Below are positions 18,980 to 27,840 of a stretch of DNA of 42,063 nucleotides, one piece after another. The stretch covers positions 1-42,063 of the forward strand of contig NZ_JAGLBB010000021.1 of assembly GCF_018260555.1 (NCBI RefSeq). The letters are read 5' to 3'. The position numbers and the translations under genes were made by a program. How positions within the stretch are numbered: position 1 is the first letter of the stretch; every line of letters begins with the position of its first letter. The notes under the pieces are model-generated. The model was not told where the DNA came from and searched no databases. It was given only the letters and a program-made list of their open reading frames with translations. The DNA comes from Deinococcus sp. GTDB lineage: Bacteria; Deinococcota; Deinococci; Deinococcales; Deinococcaceae.

Positions 18980-18985
18980 AGTGTA
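18980..18985 (-). promoter_or_regulatory. -10 box TACACT of ade (leaderless)
   Basis: TACACT on the minus strand, 5 nt before the ATG at 18974, the shortest spacing in this window. Confidence 0.6.
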
Positions 18986-19100
18986 GGGGAGAAGTCCGGA
19001 CGCGCCGCCCGCCTGCCCAGACGTACTCCTCCAGATTCACTGGGCCAGATTCACTCCGCCGGAGGCGTCGCCCCGGACAGAGCAGCCCGGAGGGCTTTAC

Positions 19101-19174
19101 ACGGAATCCGCCCTGCTCCCACTCGACTCGCTCGCATTGCAGGGTCCTTGCCGCCCCTTCAACCGCAGTCCGTC
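19101..19174 (-). repeat. Repeat family B, partial copy B5 abutting a stop codon
   Basis: On the minus strand it begins GACGGACTGCGGTTGAA directly after the TAA (19177-19175) of the zinc-ribbon gene and continues through the GCGAG..CGAGTGGGAG core. The distal half diverges: at 19101-19110 there is ACGGAATCCG, which resembles an element end, so this may be an internally deleted copy. Confidence 0.7.
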
Positions 19175-20032
19175 TTACCCCTGACCCGACCCGCCCGGCG
19201 GCGGCCCCTTGAACGCCCGCAGCAGCGCACCGCGTTCCTCCAGCGCCTGCCGGAACAGCGCCTGCTGGTAAGCGCGCGCGTCGTTTACGGCCTTGCCGGG
19301 CTTGCGCGCCTGCTCCGCTCCCTGTCCCGGCGGCCCGGGCTGGGCCTGGAGTTTCAGCGTGGGCGCCAGCCCCCCGAAGCGGCGCGCGCGGAACATGCCC
19401 GGATGTTCCTCGAACACCGCCGTCACGCCGTCCGGTAGCCCCGCCAGGTGTGCTGCAAAGACTTGCTCCTGCGCCAGTTCGGCGTGCGCCGCGCCCGGCC
19501 CCAGCTCGGTCAGCAGCCGGTCGATCAGCGCGAACACCAGCGCCGCGTAGGCCTCCGCCTCGGCGCGGGTGGGCAGCGTACCCCGGTGAATCACGCGGTT
19601 GCGGAAATCCGTGCCCAGGCCACGCGCCGTCAGGAAGTCCGGCTCGCGGCCCTCACGCAGCAGGTACGCCAGCGCGAACATCCCCAGTTGCCGCTCGGAC
19701 TGGCTGGCCACGTGCCGCCACGTCCCCTCCAGCCCAGCCAGGGCCGCGCTGAACTCCTGCTCGGCGTTCGCGGCGCGCTCCAGCGTGAACGCCCACACGT
19801 AGAACTCGAAAAACCGCTCCAGGGCCGCCGCGAAACTCGCGACTGCCTCGCGCGCGTAGCCGTCCATCGATGCCCGCGTGCCCAGGTCGAACAGCACCTC
19901 GAAGCGGTGCTTACGCAGGAACACGCAGTACCGCGCCCCGCAGTGCGCGCACGTCAGGGCATGCACGGAACTGTCCGTGAACTCCGCGCGGTTCTCACGG
20001 GCGCACGCCGGGCAGACGGTCGGGAAGTCCAT
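19175..20032 (-). CDS. Zinc-ribbon protein with HEPN-like motif, unknown function
   Basis: 285 residues. A four-Cys zinc ribbon at the N-terminus (C7-x2-C10, C28-x2-C31) is followed by an all-helical region (about 45-180). That region contains DFRNRVIHRG, with R144-N-x3-H149 fitting the R-phi-xxx-H motif of HEPN ribonuclease/nucleotidyltransferase-associated domains. The C-terminal third is Pro/Gly/Gln-rich and probably disordered. No exact family is recognised. HEPN proteins occur in toxin-antitoxin, abortive-infection and RNA-processing systems, but here no antitoxin or partner gene adjoins. The motif alone is weak evidence for nuclease activity. The start is ATG at 20032, 7 nt after TAGACT. 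The TAA stop is followed at once by repeat B5. Confidence 0.7.
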   Translation of the reverse strand: MDFPTVCPACARENRAEFTDSSVHALTCAHCGARYCVFLRKHRFEVLFDLGTRASMDGYAREAVASFAAALERFFEFYVWAFTLERAANAEQEFSAALAGLEGTWRHVASQSERQLGMFALAYLLREGREPDFLTARGLGTDFRNRVIHRGTLPTRAEAEAYAALVFALIDRLLTELGPGAAHAELAQEQVFAAHLAGLPDGVTAVFEEHPGMFRARRFGGLAPTLKLQAQPGPPGQGAEQARKPGKAVNDARAYQQALFRQALEERGALLRAFKGPPPGGSGQG

Positions 20033-20039
20033 ACCCGCG

Positions 20040-20045
20040 AGTCTA
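20040..20045 (-). promoter_or_regulatory. -10 box TAGACT of the zinc-ribbon gene (leaderless)
   Basis: TAGACT on the minus strand, 7 nt before the ATG at 20032. Confidence 0.7.
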
Positions 20046-20077
20046 CCCGCGCGCCCCTGGTGGCGGGGCGGCGGTCT

Positions 20078-21163
20078 TCAGGGCAGGCGCGTGCCGGGGG
20101 GGGTGATCACGTAGGTCAGGCCGCCGCTGTGCGTCAGCCAGAGTTTCTCGAAGGCCGCGCGCGGGTACGTGCGGCGCACGCCCGCGTCGCTGGGCGCGGC
20201 CGGGTCGTTCAGGACCGGGTTGCCCCCCGCGTCGAAGCCGGTCAGGACCATCAGGTGCCCGCTGCTGCTGGGAATGGCCGCGCCCGGCAGCTCCCCGACC
20301 TTCCAGCCGAGGCTGACGGCCAGCGGAATCCCGGCCGCCGTGAAGCGCTCGGCCTGCGCCAGACTGGGCAGGCGCGTGATGAAGGCCCGCATGCCCTGCG
20401 TGGCGGCGTACGCCGCATTGAACGGCCAGTTGCCGGTGCCGTCGTACACCCGGTCGAAAGTGCCGCGTGCGGCGTCGGGCACAGTCACGGCGCGCCCCCA
20501 GTGGGCCAGGATCATGCTGACGCTGGTGGGACTGCACCAGCCCTCGCCGCCGTCCGGGTACAGCATCTGCGAGCGCGTGGGCACGCGCACCTCGCGGCCC
20601 CACGAGGCGCGGTCGCCGGGCGCACCCAGGCCCGCCGCGCGCCGCGCCCGCTCCGAGGTCGTGAAGGCCAGCAGGCTCACGCGGGTGCCCGCGCCGCGCA
20701 GGGTCACGCGGTACTGGAACGCCGCCGCCTTCGCGTTCAGGCGCAGCGTGTCGGTCAACGTCTGCCCCGAGGCGTCCTTCTGCCCGTCCAGGCTGGCCCG
20801 CTCCGGGCCGCTGCTCCAGGTGCCGAAACTGAACCACCGGGACCACGTTCCGCCCGTCAGCTCTGCGCGGACTTCCACGCTCACGCTGCCGCCCGCCGGG
20901 GTCATGGCGTTCCAGGACGGCACCAGTTCATCGAAGACCGGGGCGCGCAAGGTGGCCGAGGTCAGCGTGCCGCTCGCCGCGCCGACTTGCAGGCTCAGGC
21001 CGCCGCCGCCCACGCTTACGCCGCTGGCCTGCGCGCCCGCCCAGTCGCCGGGCTGCTCATGAAGGATGGTCGTGCTGTGCGGGTAGGTCATCGTGACAGC
21101 TCCGGCGCCACCCGCAACCGACAGGCCCAGCGCAGCGAAAAGAATGAGGGAAGGCAGTCGCAT
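20078..21163 (-). CDS. Secreted C39-family papain-like peptidase
   Basis: 361 residues. A Sec signal peptide (residues 1-22, cleavage near GGAGA) is followed by a beta-rich domain (about 30-185) with GTWSRWFSFGTWSSGPE, then a Peptidase_C39_2-type catalytic domain. It has GWCSPTSVSMILAHWG (catalytic Cys), SSGHLMVLTGFD (His) and VLNDPAAPSD (Asp/Asn). These proteins are usually exported hydrolases acting on extracellular protein or peptidoglycan-linked substrates. Specificity is not visible. It is too long to be a bacteriocin-leader peptidase and has no ABC transporter domain. The start is ATG at 21163 with GGGGGA about 5 nt upstream. Possibly in one transcript with the esterase upstream, although 51 bp separate them. 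Confidence 0.82.
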   Translation of the reverse strand: MRLPSLILFAALGLSVAGGAGAVTMTYPHSTTILHEQPGDWAGAQASGVSVGGGGLSLQVGAASGTLTSATLRAPVFDELVPSWNAMTPAGGSVSVEVRAELTGGTWSRWFSFGTWSSGPERASLDGQKDASGQTLTDTLRLNAKAAAFQYRVTLRGAGTRVSLLAFTTSERARRAAGLGAPGDRASWGREVRVPTRSQMLYPDGGEGWCSPTSVSMILAHWGRAVTVPDAARGTFDRVYDGTGNWPFNAAYAATQGMRAFITRLPSLAQAERFTAAGIPLAVSLGWKVGELPGAAIPSSSGHLMVLTGFDAGGNPVLNDPAAPSDAGVRRTYPRAAFEKLWLTHSGGLTYVITPPGTRLP

Positions 21164-21214
21164 GTGTCCCCCGAACTATGCCGCGCCGCGCCGCCCCGGT
21201 GGTGAGGAGTGACC

Positions 21215-22225
21215 TTAGGCGCCGCCCTGGAGGTACAGGAACGCTTCGGGCAGCGCCTCACGCCACGTGACCCAGTTGTGCCCGCTGGGGTACTCGCGGT
21301 ACTGGTGCGGCAGGCCCAGGTCCGCGAACAGGCCCGCCATGCGGCGGTTCGGGCCGGTCAGCCATTCCAGCGTCCCCGCGTCCAGGCTGGTCGTCAGGTG
21401 TGTGGGGGGGCTGGCGCGCAGCTGTTCCAGCAGCCACTCCCCGGCCGTTACGGTGTCGATCATGCCGCCGTCCCGCGTCGCGCCAGGCCGCGCAATGAAG
21501 GCCCCGCTGTGCGCCGCCACCCGGCTGAACAGCTCCGGGTGCCGCGCGCCCAGGAACAGGCTGATCAGCCCGCCCAGGCTCGCGCCCCACAGGCCCCGCA
21601 CGGACGCCGTGACCAGCGGCCCCTCCACGCGGGGCATCACCTCCTGCGTCAGGAAATCCAGGTAGCGGGGGTTCAGGTAGTACTCCTCGTTCCGGTCGCC
21701 CGGTTCCACGAACACCAGGGCCGCGCCGCCCGTCAGGCCCGACTGGACCGCGCGGTCCATGACTTCGCCCAGTCTTCCCGTGCGGTAGAACGCCACGCCG
21801 TCTTGCACGTAGTACACCGGCAGTGGCCCGCCCGCGTACCCGTGCGGCGTGTACACGATCACCCGCCGCGTGCCCGGAAACACCGTGCTCTCCCAGGTCA
21901 GGCGGTTCGCCGAGCCCTTCTGGGTGGCGTCCGGCATCTGCCACAGGGGGTGCCGGGCGTACTCGCCCACCGCCGCCGCACGCGGGTACGGCCACCACGG
22001 ATTCAGGGACCGCTGCGCGTTGTCCGGGTCCGCGAACGCCTTGCCGGCCGCGTCCACCCACGCGTACTCCACCCACGCGCCACGCGGCAGGCGCAGCCGC
22101 ACCGGCGCGCCGTCCACCACCGGAATCGGCTCACGCTTGCGCCAGTCCGTCACGTCCCCGATCAGGCCCACGGCACCCGCCGGGGGCGAGAACGTCACCC
22201 ACTGCCCATCCACCGAAACAGCCAT
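21215..22225 (-). CDS. Alpha/beta-fold esterase (enterochelin esterase-like)
   Basis: 336 residues from the ATG at 22225; the open frame to 22264 is rejected because TACACT sits 7 nt before 22225. The N-terminal 90 residues (VDGQWVTFSPPAGAVGLIGDVTDWRK) form a carbohydrate-binding/early-set-like beta domain. The catalytic part is Esterase_D/Fes-like: VFPGTRRVIVYTPHGYAGG, YYVQDGVAFYR, a nucleophile elbow GASLGG, and a terminal catalytic His in GHNWVTWREALPEAF. No signal peptide, so cytosolic. Fes-type proteins cleave ferric enterobactin; related enzymes act on trehalose or carbohydrate esters. No siderophore genes are nearby, so the substrate is open. Confidence 0.85.
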   Translation of the reverse strand: MAVSVDGQWVTFSPPAGAVGLIGDVTDWRKREPIPVVDGAPVRLRLPRGAWVEYAWVDAAGKAFADPDNAQRSLNPWWPYPRAAAVGEYARHPLWQMPDATQKGSANRLTWESTVFPGTRRVIVYTPHGYAGGPLPVYYVQDGVAFYRTGRLGEVMDRAVQSGLTGGAALVFVEPGDRNEEYYLNPRYLDFLTQEVMPRVEGPLVTASVRGLWGASLGGLISLFLGARHPELFSRVAAHSGAFIARPGATRDGGMIDTVTAGEWLLEQLRASPPTHLTTSLDAGTLEWLTGPNRRMAGLFADLGLPHQYREYPSGHNWVTWREALPEAFLYLQGGA

Positions 22226-22232
22226 GCCCGCA

Positions 22233-22238
22233 AGTGTA
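22233..22238 (-). promoter_or_regulatory. -10 box TACACT of the esterase gene, next to repeat A2
   Basis: TACACT on the minus strand is 7 nt before the ATG at 22225. Repeat A2 begins within 2 bp upstream, so the -35 region of this promoter is repeat-derived. Confidence 0.65.
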
Positions 22239-22345
22239 GTACGGCTTTTGCTCCACTGCGCCACGGTCGGTCAAGCGCCGCCTGCAGCTTCAGACCGCCC
22301 GGCGGCGTCTGTTGTTTCGACTCGCATCCACTTGGATGGAGGGGT
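22239..22345 (+). repeat. Repeat family A, partial copy A2
   Basis: GCTCCACTGCGCCACGGT, GCGCCGCCTGCAGCTTC and the GGCGTCTGTTGTT segments match A1 and A6 in the forward orientation. The right terminal arm is lost after GGATGGA. The rest of the 255-bp gap (22346-22480) contains the hairpin at 22417-22460 and no gene that I can support. Confidence 0.8.
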
Positions 22346-22416
22346 TGTCTGCCGACCATTTCCTCCGAGTCCGTGGGGTGTGCGGGACACGGTGCGTGGG
22401 GCGCTGTCAAGGAACT

Positions 22417-22460
22417 GGGAGGGGGGAAGCGGTCGGTCGTTCACCCGTTTCCCCCCTCCC
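22417..22460 (-). terminator. Hairpin downstream of the acyl-CoA ligase gene
   Basis: GGGAGGGGGGAA (22417-22428) pairs perfectly with TTCCCCCCTCCC (22449-22460) across a 20-nt loop, starting 20 bp after the stop of the minus-strand ligase gene. There is no U-tract, so termination is only inferred. Confidence 0.5.
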
Positions 22461-22480
22461 GCCTCCCCGCCCTTACTCGC

Positions 22481-24184
<1,704 letters not shown>

Positions 24185-24259
24185 GAAAACCTCCGTGGGT
24201 GCCCGGCCGTGCGGGCCACGGGCGGCCCGGCACAAGCACCTGATCCTTTGAATACCGCG

Positions 24260-24265
24260 ATTATA
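24260..24265 (-). promoter_or_regulatory. -10 box TATAAT of the acyl-CoA ligase gene
   Basis: A perfect TATAAT on the minus strand about 75 nt before the ATG. The leader in between contains GC-rich self-complementary CCCGTGGCCCGCACGG and ends with GGAGG. No clear -35 was seen. Confidence 0.6.
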
Positions 24266-24344
24266 CGGGCGTGCCCGCGTGGTTCCTTACCGGCCCCGTG
24301 TTCGGGGCGTTTCTGCGTGAGGCACACCCCGGTGCGGCCCGCGC

Positions 24345-24782
24345 TCAGGAGCGGCCCAGCAGGTGCAGTTCCAGGATCTGCACGGCGGCCGCCTCGTCCT
24401 CGTCGGCGGCCCCCAGGTCGCGGGCGCGGCGGGTCGTGAAACGCTCGTCCTGGTAGGCGATCACGTAGCCTTTCTCGGTCAGGATCTTCCCGAAAGCCCG
24501 CACGCGGTCGGCAGCCGGGCTGTGCGCGCCGTCGGTGCGCAGGGGCAGGCCCAGCAGCAGCAGGGTCGCGCCGGTCTCGGCGACTTTCAGGCGCACGGCC
24601 TTCAGGTCCAGCGGCAACCGCTTGCGGTCCACGCTGCCCCGACCAAACGCCAGCGTACCCGCATTCACCGCGAACCCGATGCGGTACCGACTGACATCCA
24701 GCGCCAGGATCACCGGCACTCCAGGCGCGTTCGCAGGGCCGCTCTGGTCGGCGTTCAGGGACTCTGGCTGGGGGTCACTCAC
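24345..24782 (-). CDS. ruvX: RuvX/YqgF-type Holliday junction resolvase homologue
   Basis: 145 residues, the usual size. RNase H-like fold: ILALDVSRYRIGFAVNAG (first catalytic Asp), LLLLGLPLRTDGAHSPAADRVRAFGK, YQDERFTTRRARDLG (catalytic Glu) and DEDEAAAVQILELHLLG (last Asp). The family processes pre-16S rRNA 5' ends and/or resolves recombination intermediates. The first motif reads ALDVSRYRIG rather than the common LDPGxxRIG. The start is GTG at 24782, 7 nt after TACACT; a long open frame further upstream is the antisense of the PaaG-like gene. Divergent from that gene with overlapping promoters. Confidence 0.88.
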   Translation of the reverse strand: MSDPQPESLNADQSGPANAPGVPVILALDVSRYRIGFAVNAGTLAFGRGSVDRKRLPLDLKAVRLKVAETGATLLLLGLPLRTDGAHSPAADRVRAFGKILTEKGYVIAYQDERFTTRRARDLGAADEDEAAAVQILELHLLGRS

Positions 24783-24789
24783 GCGGGCG

Positions 24790-24795
24790 AGTGTA
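24790..24795 (-). promoter_or_regulatory. -10 box TACACT of ruvX (leaderless)
   Basis: TACACT on the minus strand, 7 nt before the GTG at 24782. Confidence 0.7.
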
Positions 24796-24815
24796 CCGCG
24801 CCCCCCGGCAGGCAG

Positions 24816-24821
24816 TACCCT
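24816..24821 (+). promoter_or_regulatory. -10 box TACCCT of the PaaG-like gene (leaderless)
   Basis: TACCCT is 7 nt before the ATG at 24829. Its -35 position falls on the ruvX -10 box. Confidence 0.65.
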
Positions 24822-24828
24822 GAGGCGC

Positions 24829-25617
24829 ATGACACAACCAAACGTGGTTGCCGCGCATACCCGCGCAGGCGTGCGGACCCTGGCCCTCAACCGCCCGGAG
24901 CGCCTGAACGCCGCCAATGACGCCCTGCTGCTCGCCCTGAAGGCCGAACTGCGCGCCGCCGACGCCGACCACGCCGTGCGCGTCGTCGTGATCACCGGGG
25001 CCGGGCGGGGCTTCTGTGCCGGGCAGGACCTCGGGGACGTGTCGGGGCGCGGCGGGACCTTCAGCGAGCACCTGAACGCCACATACAACCCCCTGATCCG
25101 CGCCATTCGCGGCCTGAGCAAACCCGTGATTACCGCCGTGAACGGCGTCGCCGCCGGAGCCGGAGCGAGCCTCGCCCTGAGCGGCGACATCCGCCTGTGG
25201 GCGCAGTCCGCCAGCCTGATCGAGGTGTTCAGCAACATTGGCCTCGTCCCGGATTGCGGCAGTACGTGGTTCCTGCCGCGCCTCGTGGGCTACCACCGCG
25301 CTTTCGAGATGATGGCCCTCGCCGGGCGCGTCCGGGCCGACGACGCCCTGCGCCTGGGCCTGTGCGAGCAGGTCTTCCCGGACGACACCTTCGGGCAGGA
25401 CGTGCAGGCCTACGCCGAACGCCTGGCCGAGCGTCCCGCCAACGCCCTCAAACTCACCAAGCAGGCCCTGAACGCCGCCATGACCGGCACCCTCGACGAG
25501 GCGCTCGATCAGGAAGCCGCCCTGCAACAACTCGCCGGGGAGCACTGGGAGCACGAGGAGGGCGTGACGGCCTTCAAGGAAAAACGCCCCGCGCACTTTG
25601 TACGGGACGCGCTCTGA
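24829..25617 (+). CDS. Enoyl-CoA hydratase/isomerase, PaaG-like
   Basis: 262 residues of crotonase fold. Oxyanion-hole segments GRGFCAGQDL (about 57-66) and VAAGAGASLALSGDIRLW are clear. The later FSNIGLVPDCGSTWFLPRLVGYHRA resembles the PaaG branch (phenylacetate pathway epoxide-CoA isomerase), where Asp replaces the second hydratase Glu; GFCAGQDL also fits PaaG. A general enoyl-CoA hydratase or isomerase for fatty acid breakdown is possible, and the acyl-CoA ligase nearby is consistent with that. The longer frame upstream is antisense ruvX. The TGA stop is followed immediately by repeat A3. Confidence 0.85.
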   Translation: MTQPNVVAAHTRAGVRTLALNRPERLNAANDALLLALKAELRAADADHAVRVVVITGAGRGFCAGQDLGDVSGRGGTFSEHLNATYNPLIRAIRGLSKPVITAVNGVAAGAGASLALSGDIRLWAQSASLIEVFSNIGLVPDCGSTWFLPRLVGYHRAFEMMALAGRVRADDALRLGLCEQVFPDDTFGQDVQAYAERLAERPANALKLTKQALNAAMTGTLDEALDQEAALQQLAGEHWEHEEGVTAFKEKRPAHFVRDAL

Positions 25618-25762
25618 TACGGATTCCGATTGATTTGGTGCAGTTCCGAATCAATCCGAGCGGATGCGAGTAGGAACAACAGACGGGCTCCTGTGTGTTT
25701 CCCTATCATTCGCTCTGCCCGGCTGGAGCGGTGGGTAAACACCGTTCCAGCCGCTGTCCGTA
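25618..25762 (-). repeat. Repeat family A, full copy A3, exactly between two convergent stop codons
   Basis: 145 bp from TACGGATTCCGATTG to GCTGTCCGTA. It begins at the base after the TGA of the PaaG-like gene (25615-25617) and ends at the base before the TTA stop of the minus-strand gene (25763-25765). It contains two hairpins: ATTGATTTGG/CCGAATCAAT at the left, and a 14-bp stem CGGCTGGAGCGGTG/CACCGTTCCAGCCG (one mismatch) at the right. The middle differs from other copies. Confidence 0.92.
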
Positions 25763-26389
25763 TTACTTGTCGAGCGGGTCGGGGTTGCGGCTGGCGGCCT
25801 TGCCTTCCTCGATGATGTTCTGGTGGCGGAACATGTCGTCGCGGGCGGCCTCGTTGCCCATGCTGGCGGTCTGGTCGCCCAGCGGCAGCTTCTCGTCGCT
25901 GTGCTGCACAGTCGGGTCGGGCGTGGTCGGAACGGGCGCGGTGGACGTGGGGTTGGGCGTTTCAGTGTCTTTCGTCATGCGGACCTCCGGGGTCGGGTGC
26001 TGAAGCTGGGTCGGGTAGGGCGCGGCGGCGGGAACGGTCGCTTCTGTGCGGGGCGCGGGCGCGTGGCCCGGGGCAGCCACGCTGACCGGTCCGGTGTCGG
26101 TTGCCGGGGCGGGCCGTTCCGGCTCGGTGTCCGCGCCGAGTTCGGCAATCAGGTGTTCACGGGCGCGGATTTCTTCCTCGACGCGGCGGATGTCCTCGCG
26201 CACGCCGCTCAGGACCTCCACGTCGGCTCCGGCGTGGTAGGAGCGGCCCAGACGGGCGTACAGGGCGTCCAGTTCGCGCGACAGCTGAAAGACTTCCATG
26301 CGCAGGCGCGTGACGTGCGCGACTTCCTCGCCGCGCCTCTGGACCCGTTCGGCTCCTCGTTTGACGGTGTTCAGGATGTTGTCCAGCAT
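25763..26389 (-). CDS. Coiled-coil protein with disordered acidic tail, unknown; contains an internal start
   Basis: 208 residues from the ATG at 26389, 6 nt after a CACACT box. Residues 1-85 are helical and coiled-coil-like (MLDNILNTVKRGAERVQRRG, VFQLSRELDALYARLGRSYH, REDIRRVEEEIRAREHLI). Residues 90-140 are Pro/Ala/Thr-rich linker. The last 71 residues start MTKDTETPNP and are polar and disordered up to NPDPLDK. The internal ATG at 25978 has a strong GGAGG 5-6 nt upstream, so a separate 71-residue product may be made from the same frame. No family is recognised. A longer frame to 26494 is rejected. The stop abuts repeat A3. Confidence 0.7.
   Translation of the reverse strand: MLDNILNTVKRGAERVQRRGEEVAHVTRLRMEVFQLSRELDALYARLGRSYHAGADVEVLSGVREDIRRVEEEIRAREHLIAELGADTEPERPAPATDTGPVSVAAPGHAPAPRTEATVPAAAPYPTQLQHPTPEVRMTKDTETPNPTSTAPVPTTPDPTVQHSDEKLPLGDQTASMGNEAARDDMFRHQNIIEEGKAASRNPDPLDK
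25976..25990 (-). promoter_or_regulatory. Internal Shine-Dalgarno and ATG inside the coiled-coil gene
   Basis: The minus strand reads GGAGGTCCGCATG, an ideal ribosome site for an in-frame ATG at 25978. Translation from here would give the 71-residue C-terminal piece alone (25763-25978). Confidence 0.6.
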
Positions 26390-26506
26390 GACCCCAGTGT
26401 GAAGCACGCGCGGGTGCGGGCGCGTGAGGGGCCGCCCAGAAAACCTTGGGGCAACCGGGGGGGGTTCAGGGAAAGAGAGGCCACCTTGCGCCAACCCTGG
26501 CGGCGC

Positions 26507-26512
26507 TACAGT
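26507..26512 (+). promoter_or_regulatory. -10 box TACAGT of the XdhC-like gene (leaderless)
   Basis: TACAGT is 8 nt before the ATG at 26521. Confidence 0.65.
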
Positions 26513-26520
26513 GAGCGGTC

Positions 26521-27699
26521 ATGAACGCTGCCGAGACCCGCGCCCTGCTGGGCGTCCTGCGTGACGCCCTGGGCCGGGGGCAACAGGCGGCCATCGCGAC
26601 CGTGGTGGGCGTGCGCGGCAGCGCGTACCGCCGCGAGGGCACGCGCATGCTGGTCCTGGATGACGGCGCGCAGGTGTGCATGCTGTCGGGCGGGTGCCTG
26701 GAGGCCGAGGTGGTCGAGGTGGCGCTGGACGTGATCCGCACGGGCGCGCCGAGCCTCACGCACTACGACCTGTCCGAGGACGCCACCTGGGGCCTGGGCA
26801 TCGGCTGTGGCGGCAGCGTGGACGTGCGCGTGGAACGCGTGGACGCCCAGGAGCCGGTCACGGCCGCGTGGCTCTCGGCGCTGGAGGCGGGGCGGGCAGC
26901 CGCGCTGATCGTGCCCCTGCACGGCGAGGGCCGCGCGCTGGTCCTGCCCGGCGCAGAGGTGCCCGGCGGCGGGTTTTCCGGCGCCGAGGGAGCTGAGGTC
27001 CAGGTGGCTCAGGTACTGGGCACGCTGGGCGGCGACCTGCACGCCCCGGCGGTCGCGGCGGCGCTGGAACGCCTGGGGAGCCGCGAACCGCGGGCCGCGA
27101 CCCTGACCCTGCCCGGCCCGGACGGCGCAGGGGGCACGCCGGTCTTCATCGACCTGAGCAGCCCGCCGCCGCAACTGGTGCTGTACGGCGCCGGGCACGA
27201 CGCCATGCCGCTCTCGGCGCAGGCGCACGCGCTGGGCTACGACGTGCACGTGATTGACCCGCGCGGCGCGTACCTCACGCCCGGCCGCTTTCCCGGCGCG
27301 ACCCTGCACGCCCTGAGCCCGGAGGACCTGACGGCGTTCACGCCCTCGCCGCGCGCGCACCTGATCGTCATGAACCACCACGTGGACCGCGACCGGGTCT
27401 GCCTGCGGCACGCGCTGGAATCCGGCGCGGCGTACGTGGGCGTCCTCGGTCCCCGCAGCCGCGCGCTGGACCTGCTCGCCACCCTAGAAGGCGAGGGCGT
27501 GACCTTCGGAGACGCGCTGGGGCGCCTGCGCTCGCCCATCGGCCTGCGCCTGGGAGCCGAGGCGCCCGAGGAGGTCGCGCTGAGCATCCTGGCAGAACTC
27601 ATGGCGTGGCGGCGCGGCTACGACGGATCGTTCCTGAGCGGGCACGCGGGCCGCATTCACCACGCGCCCACCCATCCCGCCGCCCCCGGCCCCACCTGA
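26521..27699 (+). CDS. XdhC/CoxI-family molybdenum cofactor chaperone-like protein
   Basis: 392 residues. The N-terminal XdhC_CoxI domain has AAIATVVGVRGSAYRREGTRMLV, MLSGGCLEAEVVEVA and TWGLGIGCGGSVDVRVE. The C-terminal Rossmann XdhC_C domain starts QLVLYGAGHDAMPLSAQAHALGYDVHVIDPR and ends AYVGVLGPRSRALDLLATLEGEG, SPIGLRLGAEAPEEVALSILAELMAWRRG. XdhC proteins bind and sulfurate molybdenum cofactor for xanthine dehydrogenase-type enzymes. No xdhA/xdhB gene is in the window, so the client lies elsewhere or the protein acts on another enzyme. The TGA stop is followed directly by repeat A4. Confidence 0.9.
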   Translation: MNAAETRALLGVLRDALGRGQQAAIATVVGVRGSAYRREGTRMLVLDDGAQVCMLSGGCLEAEVVEVALDVIRTGAPSLTHYDLSEDATWGLGIGCGGSVDVRVERVDAQEPVTAAWLSALEAGRAAALIVPLHGEGRALVLPGAEVPGGGFSGAEGAEVQVAQVLGTLGGDLHAPAVAAALERLGSREPRAATLTLPGPDGAGGTPVFIDLSSPPPQLVLYGAGHDAMPLSAQAHALGYDVHVIDPRGAYLTPGRFPGATLHALSPEDLTAFTPSPRAHLIVMNHHVDRDRVCLRHALESGAAYVGVLGPRSRALDLLATLEGEGVTFGDALGRLRSPIGLRLGAEAPEEVALSILAELMAWRRGYDGSFLSGHAGRIHHAPTHPAAPGPT

Positions 27700-27834
27700 T
27701 ACGGATTCCGACTGATTTGGTACAGTCCCGAATCAATCCGAGCGGACGCGAGGAGGAAGGGCAGACGCCCCTTCGCGCTCTGGAACCGCAGGCGGCGCTT
27801 TTCCGACTGTGGTGGAATGGAGCGGCAGTCCGTA
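27700..27834 (-). repeat. Repeat family A, full copy A4, abutting the XdhC-like stop
   Basis: 135 bp from TACGGATTCCGACTG to GCGGCAGTCCGTA, in the same orientation as A3 and opposite to A1. It starts at the base after TGA (27697-27699). Copy B2 follows after six bases, TGATAA. Confidence 0.92.
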
Positions 27835-27840
27835 TGATAA

